Shown one piece after another: positions 59,351-64,000 of a stretch of DNA of 64,000 nucleotides. The stretch is taken from the NCBI GenBank assembly GCA_023014365.1, contig JAEBUN010000032.1:310001-374000 (forward strand). Reading direction: 5' to 3'. The first letter of the stretch is position 1. Every line of letters starts with the position of its first letter. The notes beneath the pieces were generated by a model. The model saw only the letters and a list, made by a program, of their open reading frames with translations. It was not told the DNA's origin and made no database searches. The stretch comes from Lepiota brunneoincarnata (taxonomy: Eukaryota > Basidiomycota > Agaricomycetes > Agaricales > Agaricaceae). Made by a program: the position numbers and the translations under genes.

Positions 59351-60616
59351 ATGCAACCACTCAAGGCAACTCTGAACTGTGATATGGGGGAGGTACGCTC
59401 TTCACCGTTCATCCTCCCTGATCCATGCGCTAATTCCAGATGGGTTCGTCATTGGGGCTAGGGTTACAGTCTCTATCGAATTGTGCATCTTCTCCACCCT
59501 CCAGCTTTCCAGTCTCCGTTCAAACGCTTTGCTAGGCAGATGACGAGGAGCTCATGAAAACGATCCACCTCGCAAATGTAGCTTGTGGATTCCATGCTTC
59601 GTAAGCGGCTTTTCACAACAAATAGGAACGGACAACCCAAGTTACGAAGGGACTTCGATATCATGAACACGACTGTGTCATTTGCGAAAGCCAATGGAGT
59701 CAAAGTCGGTGCACATCCTTCCTTACCTGATCGACAAGGATTCGGAAGACGAGAGATGAAAATAAGTCCTGTACGTTTCTCGTTCTACGCCATTGCCGCT
59801 TTTCAAACTCTCGCGACCAGGACGAATTGTTCAACTGCTTTACATATCAAGTTGGAGCTCTCTCCGGGTTCCTCAATGTGCACGGTATGAAGTTGCATCA
59901 TATCAAACCGCATGGTGCAGTGTATGGGCAAATGGCGAGGGATCTGGGATTAGCAAAGGCAGGTGCGCGTGTGTGCAAGGCTTTTGGTGGTGCTGGTGGG
60001 AATGGGCTAGAGGAGGGGGTGGCGTTTGTTGGGTTGGCGGGAACCATGCATCAGGTTGCTGCAAAGGAGTTGGGAGTACGGTTCATTCCTGGTGAGTTTT
60101 CCCTTTTTCCTCCCTCTTCGTAGGGCTCTGCTCGTGGGCGTGTAGCTGACGATGTTACGGAAGAGTGGTTCGCGGATTTGGAGTACGACCATGAGGGGAA
60201 GTTATTGATCACCAAGTGGGTATTTTCTATACGTGACTGAACCTTTTTGAATCTGGACATATAGGAAACACGATCCCGTCCCGCGGGAGGTTGTTGTTGA
60301 GCGGGTCAGCACCTTGTTCTACTTCCTATGCAAGTGGCGGTTTTCCCCTGACTTGATATAGGTCAATCGATTGCTCAAGGAACGGCTGGTCACCACTATC
60401 GTCCCAGAACATTACTTACCCCTCGGTGGAGCGGACGTGGACGAGGTGACGATTTGTGTGCATTCCGACACTCCGGTGCGTTCGTTTCCCCCGTATCCCT
60501 CTCTTAGTCCATTACCTTGCTGAGTCTGAGTTTCGTTTTCGCAGGGTGCTGTGGCTATCGCCCAACTTGTAAAAAAACTCGTTGATGAACATAACCGAAA
60601 ATCTGGACAGAATTGA
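59351..60616 (+). CDS. LamB/YcsF family protein (PxpA-like), 5-oxoprolinase subunit A homologue
   Basis: At least eight short exons: 59351-59392, 59540-59600, 59650-59770, 59821-60091, 60146-60215, 60265-60304, 60362-60475 and 60545-60616, about 265 residues (bacterial PxpA about 250). Family motifs are LNCDMGE at the start, [65 protein letters not shown] and, near the end, [16 protein letters not shown]. In bacteria PxpA works with PxpB/PxpC to open 5-oxoproline with ATP. The segment between exon 1 and the DDEEL exon (59393-59539) must supply one more base in frame; I found no standard small exon, only GFVIG in another frame. The next gene, 222 bp on, encodes the likely partners. Confidence 0.92.
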
Positions 60617-60837
60617 AATACAAGTGGACAAGGACTCAAAGCAGGCTTATGGTTCTCACGAAAGCGGTCAGGGGAGGAACTTGTTTTGTATAAAGAAGCT
60701 ACACGGAACGATATATGATCATACCCCTACCTCTATTTTCTGTCGTTCTCCATGTAGGGGTTTCTTTTCGCACGTTTTCTTTATCTCAGGAGCTCAAGCT
60801 GCCATTATCGCTCACACAAACTGCCTCCAACAACAAT

Positions 60838-63800
60838 ATGGCGGGCGAGGGCCACACAAAACACACACTCCTCGTCGCCAATCGCGGCGAAATCGCCGTC
60901 CGAATCATCCACACGGCAAGGAAACTCGGCATACGCACCGTGGGTGTGTACACGCCTGCCGACGCACTCGCGCCACACGTTACCCTCGCAGACATTTCTG
61001 TGCCTCTACCCTTCCCAACCACCACCACCACCACTCCAGAAACACATTCAACGAGCAGCTCCGGTTCGAATGTCACTGATGCGAGTGCAGCAACGACAAC
61101 GGAAGGGAGAGCATATCTCGATTCAAGTGCGCTCCTTGCAATATGTCGATCTCAGCGTGTGACGCTTTTACACCCCGGATACGGATTCCTCTCTGAAAAT
61201 GCATCTTTTGCGCGAGAGGTTATTGATTCGGGTGTGACGTGGCTTGGGCCCTCTCCAGAGAGTATTATGCTCATGGGAATGAAGCACGGGGCGAGGCGGG
61301 TGGTGCGGGAGGTACGCACTAATTGTGCCGGTGATCCCAGTAATAGTAGGGTGGAGCTTGATGTGGTGCCGGGCTCGGAAGGGTTGGTAAGAGATGTAGA
61401 TGAGGCGGTGGATGTAGTTGAGAAGGTGACGGGGTTGCCTGTTGTGTTGAAACCGAGTGCGGGTGGGGGTGGACTTGGGATGATTGTTTGTGACAACTTG
61501 GAGGAGATGAGGACGAAGTTTATGGGGGCGAGAGAGAGAGCTAAGGTGCGTGGTGTTTCTTCTTTTCTTTTTAGCTGGTTGGCTCCGTGGCTTATTGCTT
61601 GACTGTGTAGAGTTTGTTTGGGGATGGTGGGATATTTATTGAGAAGTACGTTCCGAAGGCTAGGCATGTTGAAATTCAGGTATAGTCGTTATTGTTTCTT
61701 TTTGCTTTCGTGTTTTCTTATTGATGTTTCATAGGTGTTTGGGGACGGCAAAGGAAATGTGGTACATATGAACGAAAGAGAGTGTAGTGCGCAACGTCGA
61801 CATCAGAAAATCGTCGAGGAGAGCCCTAGTCCTTTTCTCGAAGCCCATCCTGGTCTGTGGTATGACATTTATAACAACTCAAGATCTAATCCAGGTCATG
61901 CAGGTCTCAGGGAGAAAATGTGCGACGCAGCCCTTGCCTTATGTCGCTCGATCAAGTACGAGTCCGCGGGTGCGTGCAACACCAGGATGTGAACTGCTAT
62001 CTATACTCATTGTCGCAAAGGAACGGTGGAATTTTTAGTGGACGATGAAACTGGCGCATTTTACTTCTTGGAGATGAATACCAGGATCCAAGTTGAACAT
62101 CCCGTCACTGAAGTGGTCCACGATGGCCTCGACCTCGTTGAGTTAATGATCAAGCACGGTATAGCGAAGCGGGATGGCACATGTTCTGATGTCGACATGG
62201 AACAAGCGACATACAACATGCTCAGGAAAACAGCGAAGGAAGAAGGGCGGGGGTATGCCATTGAGGGTAGAATCTATGCGGAGAACCCTGCTGAGGGATT
62301 TTTCCCTTCTCCTGGGTTATTGCAGCACGTGGGATTGGCTCAGGAGCATCTGTGGTTGAGAATTGATGGTTGGGTAAATTGTTTCTCTTATTGAGCTTTG
62401 GACGGACGTTCATACGCTTGAATAGATCTCAACGGGAATGCATATCACGCCTCACTTCGATCCGTTGCTCTGCAAGATTATAGTGCACGGAGGAACGCGC
62501 CAGGAAGCGATGTCTCGATTTTTACAGGCCCTTGAGGAATGCAAGATCCTCGGTCCACCGAATAACGTTGAGTATTTGAAAGCCGTCGCCACGAGCCCGA
62601 CGTTCAGGGAGGGGAAAGTCACCACGGGGTTCTTGGATCGTTTTCAATATACTCCACGGTACGCAATATTGCAGTCCTGTAGCACTGAGCCAACTGAAAA
62701 TGTGACAGAGCCATGAAAGTACTCTTGTCGGGTATTGAAATGACGATTCAAGACCTCCCAGGACGTATGATCGGGAAAGGGATACCTCGGAGCGGAGCAA
62801 TGGATCCAGTGGCGTTTGCTGTAGGGAATATCTTGGTTGGAAATGATGAAACAACAGAAGGCGTAGAGATCATCGTTGCTCCCGGCGTGCCTAGTTGCTT
62901 CCAGTTCTTTTATTCCGCTGTGGTTGCAATTACAGGGAAGCAGGTTGAAGTGAAGGTTGATGGAAACAATGTGGAGACGTGGGCTCTTGTGATCGTACCT
63001 GCTGGGAAAAAGCTAGAGCTTCGGGTGCGGGGGGGTGAAGAGAGACCTGGTGGCTTGAGGGTGTATTTGTCGGTCCGTGGTGGTTTCCCTCAAGTACCGC
63101 AATATCTTGGTTCCAAGTCGACCTCTATGGGCTTAGGCGGTTATCAGGTATTATTATTATATCCGCGATTTTCGAACGATAAATGTTGACCCGTTTGTTT
63201 GCTGTGTGGTAGGGAAGATCGCTAATGCCTGGCGATTCACTCGAGCTTGGACATTGCGAGCCGAACGAGAGCGAATTGGCCTTCATGTTGCCTCGGGAAA
63301 TAGTACCCCAATACCCGAAGAACTGGGTTGTGTATGTCTTACCAGGCCCCCAAGATGATGAAGAGTTCGTGACGAAGGAAGGGATCGCAAAGTTTTACGG
63401 GTCCCAATGGTCCATCAGTCCATCAAGCAACCGAATGGGGATTCGGCTCGAGTCTCCTGAGAAAATTGAATGGGGAAGAGATAGCGGTGGTGAAGGCGGA
63501 GCTCACCCAAGCAACATTCTTGACAATGGATACGCTTTCGGATCTATTAACGTTAATGGAGACACGCCGGTTATATTGACGAGCGAAGGACCTGACATGG
63601 GGGGTTACCTGTGCTTATGCACCGTGGCTTCGGCGGAATTGTGAGTCAATGAAGCTCTTGGTCTTCTATTTATTTTCACAAGTTCCCAAGGTGGAAACTG
63701 GGGCAATTGGGCCCAGGGAGCAGCGTACAGTTCCGACGCATCTCCTATGACGCGGCCCGTAAAATCACTAATCACAATCGAACCTGGATGACCAGCGTCT

Positions 63801-64000
63801 CAGCAATGGTTGCTGGAGCAAAGGAGCACTTCAGTGGCAGACTTTGTGATGAAGATCTAGGAGACCAACAGTATGGACCAATGTTGTATCAGAAACCCGA
63901 GGGACCGGGCTTCGTCCTCAGACAGGTGCATACCTATAGCTTTTCTGTTAGTCACTCACAAAGCGCAATGCAGGCGGGTGATTCTGCGATACTTGCTGAG
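60838..64000 (+). CDS. Fused biotin carboxylase - KipA (PxpC-like) - KipI (PxpB-like) protein, partial
   Basis: Exons: 60838-61545, 61611-61679, 61735-61852, 61904-61969, 62021-62373, 62426-62658, 62709-63147, 63213-63640, 63691-63925, 63974 to edge. All phases fit; 892 residues are visible. Residues 1-515 are the biotin carboxylase: [34 protein letters not shown], the ATP-grasp loop [36 protein letters not shown] and [17 protein letters not shown]. Then comes the KipA/AHS2 domain ([59 protein letters not shown]), then the start of KipI/AHS1 ([15 protein letters not shown]). Order and wording match urea carboxylase without an N-terminal amidase. A C-terminal biotinyl domain would be off the edge. 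A Thr/Ser-rich insert lies at about residues 62-90. The neighbouring LamB gene argues for lactam or 5-oxoproline hydrolysis rather than urea use. Confidence 0.93.

Noticed and set aside
60786..61076. Minus-strand ORF over the start of the biotin carboxylase gene
   Set aside because: It overlaps a strongly supported exon and has no motif.
62713..62716. ATGA overlap of two ORFs (biotin carboxylase end and KipA start), like bacterial translational coupling
   Set aside because: A 50-bp GT-AG intron (62659-62708) joins the two in frame (YTPR-AMKVLL), giving the usual fused protein.

Overview
The window is nuclear DNA of a basidiomycete fungus, almost certainly an Agaricomycete (mushroom-forming class). 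The evidence is: 50-60 bp GT...AG introns with CTAAC-like branch sites, a DUF6534-type membrane protein, Plavaka (CACTA/TNP2-like) and KDZ (CxC2-type) transposases, Ty3/gypsy chromoviruses and Tc1/mariner DD34E elements. I cannot name the genus.

Layout. Positions 1-4810 hold the 5' part of a minus-strand Ty3/gypsy element: 5' LTR, primer-binding site, broken gag and protease, start of pol. It interrupts a minus-strand host-type gene (4811-6308), and a second unrecognised gene lies at 7003-9162. From 9.4 to 20.2 kb come a solo LTR, the 3' end of another chromovirus with its LTR, a two-exon Pro/Ser-rich gene starting 6 bp after that LTR, a Tc1 fragment, a KDZ transposase remnant and an LTR interrupted by a decayed Tc1 copy. 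Positions 20400-27799 are a three-unit tandem array (2.2-2.7 kb per unit) with hairpin-rich AT DNA and a shared Trp-rich ORF. A long palindromic foldback element follows at 27872-28518. From 29 to 50 kb is a mosaic of solo LTRs, many with exact target duplications. At its centre, one Plavaka gene (36131-43675) is split by three LTR insertions, two of which carry further insertions. Positions 50-55 kb hold a pseudogene that keeps its introns, more repeats and an unrecognised multi-exon gene.

From about 55.1 kb the sequence changes character. CpG becomes common, repeats stop and genes look intact. There is a DUF6534 membrane protein (56464-58492, minus), then a plus-strand metabolic pair: a LamB/YcsF (PxpA-like) gene (59351-60616), and 222 bp later a fused biotin carboxylase / KipA (PxpC-like) / KipI (PxpB-like) gene that runs off the right edge. 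In bacteria PxpA, PxpB and PxpC together form an ATP-dependent 5-oxoprolinase. Here a biotin-dependent, urea-carboxylase-like version sits next to its LamB partner, which suggests a lactam- or amide-hydrolysing module.

Most elements in the left 54 kb show TpG/CpA where the better preserved copies have CpG, and several dead genes carry in-frame TGA stops. This fits methylation- or RIP-like decay. The freshest parts are one Tc1 element with an intact transposase (41614-43219) and gypsy LTR copies A1 and A5.
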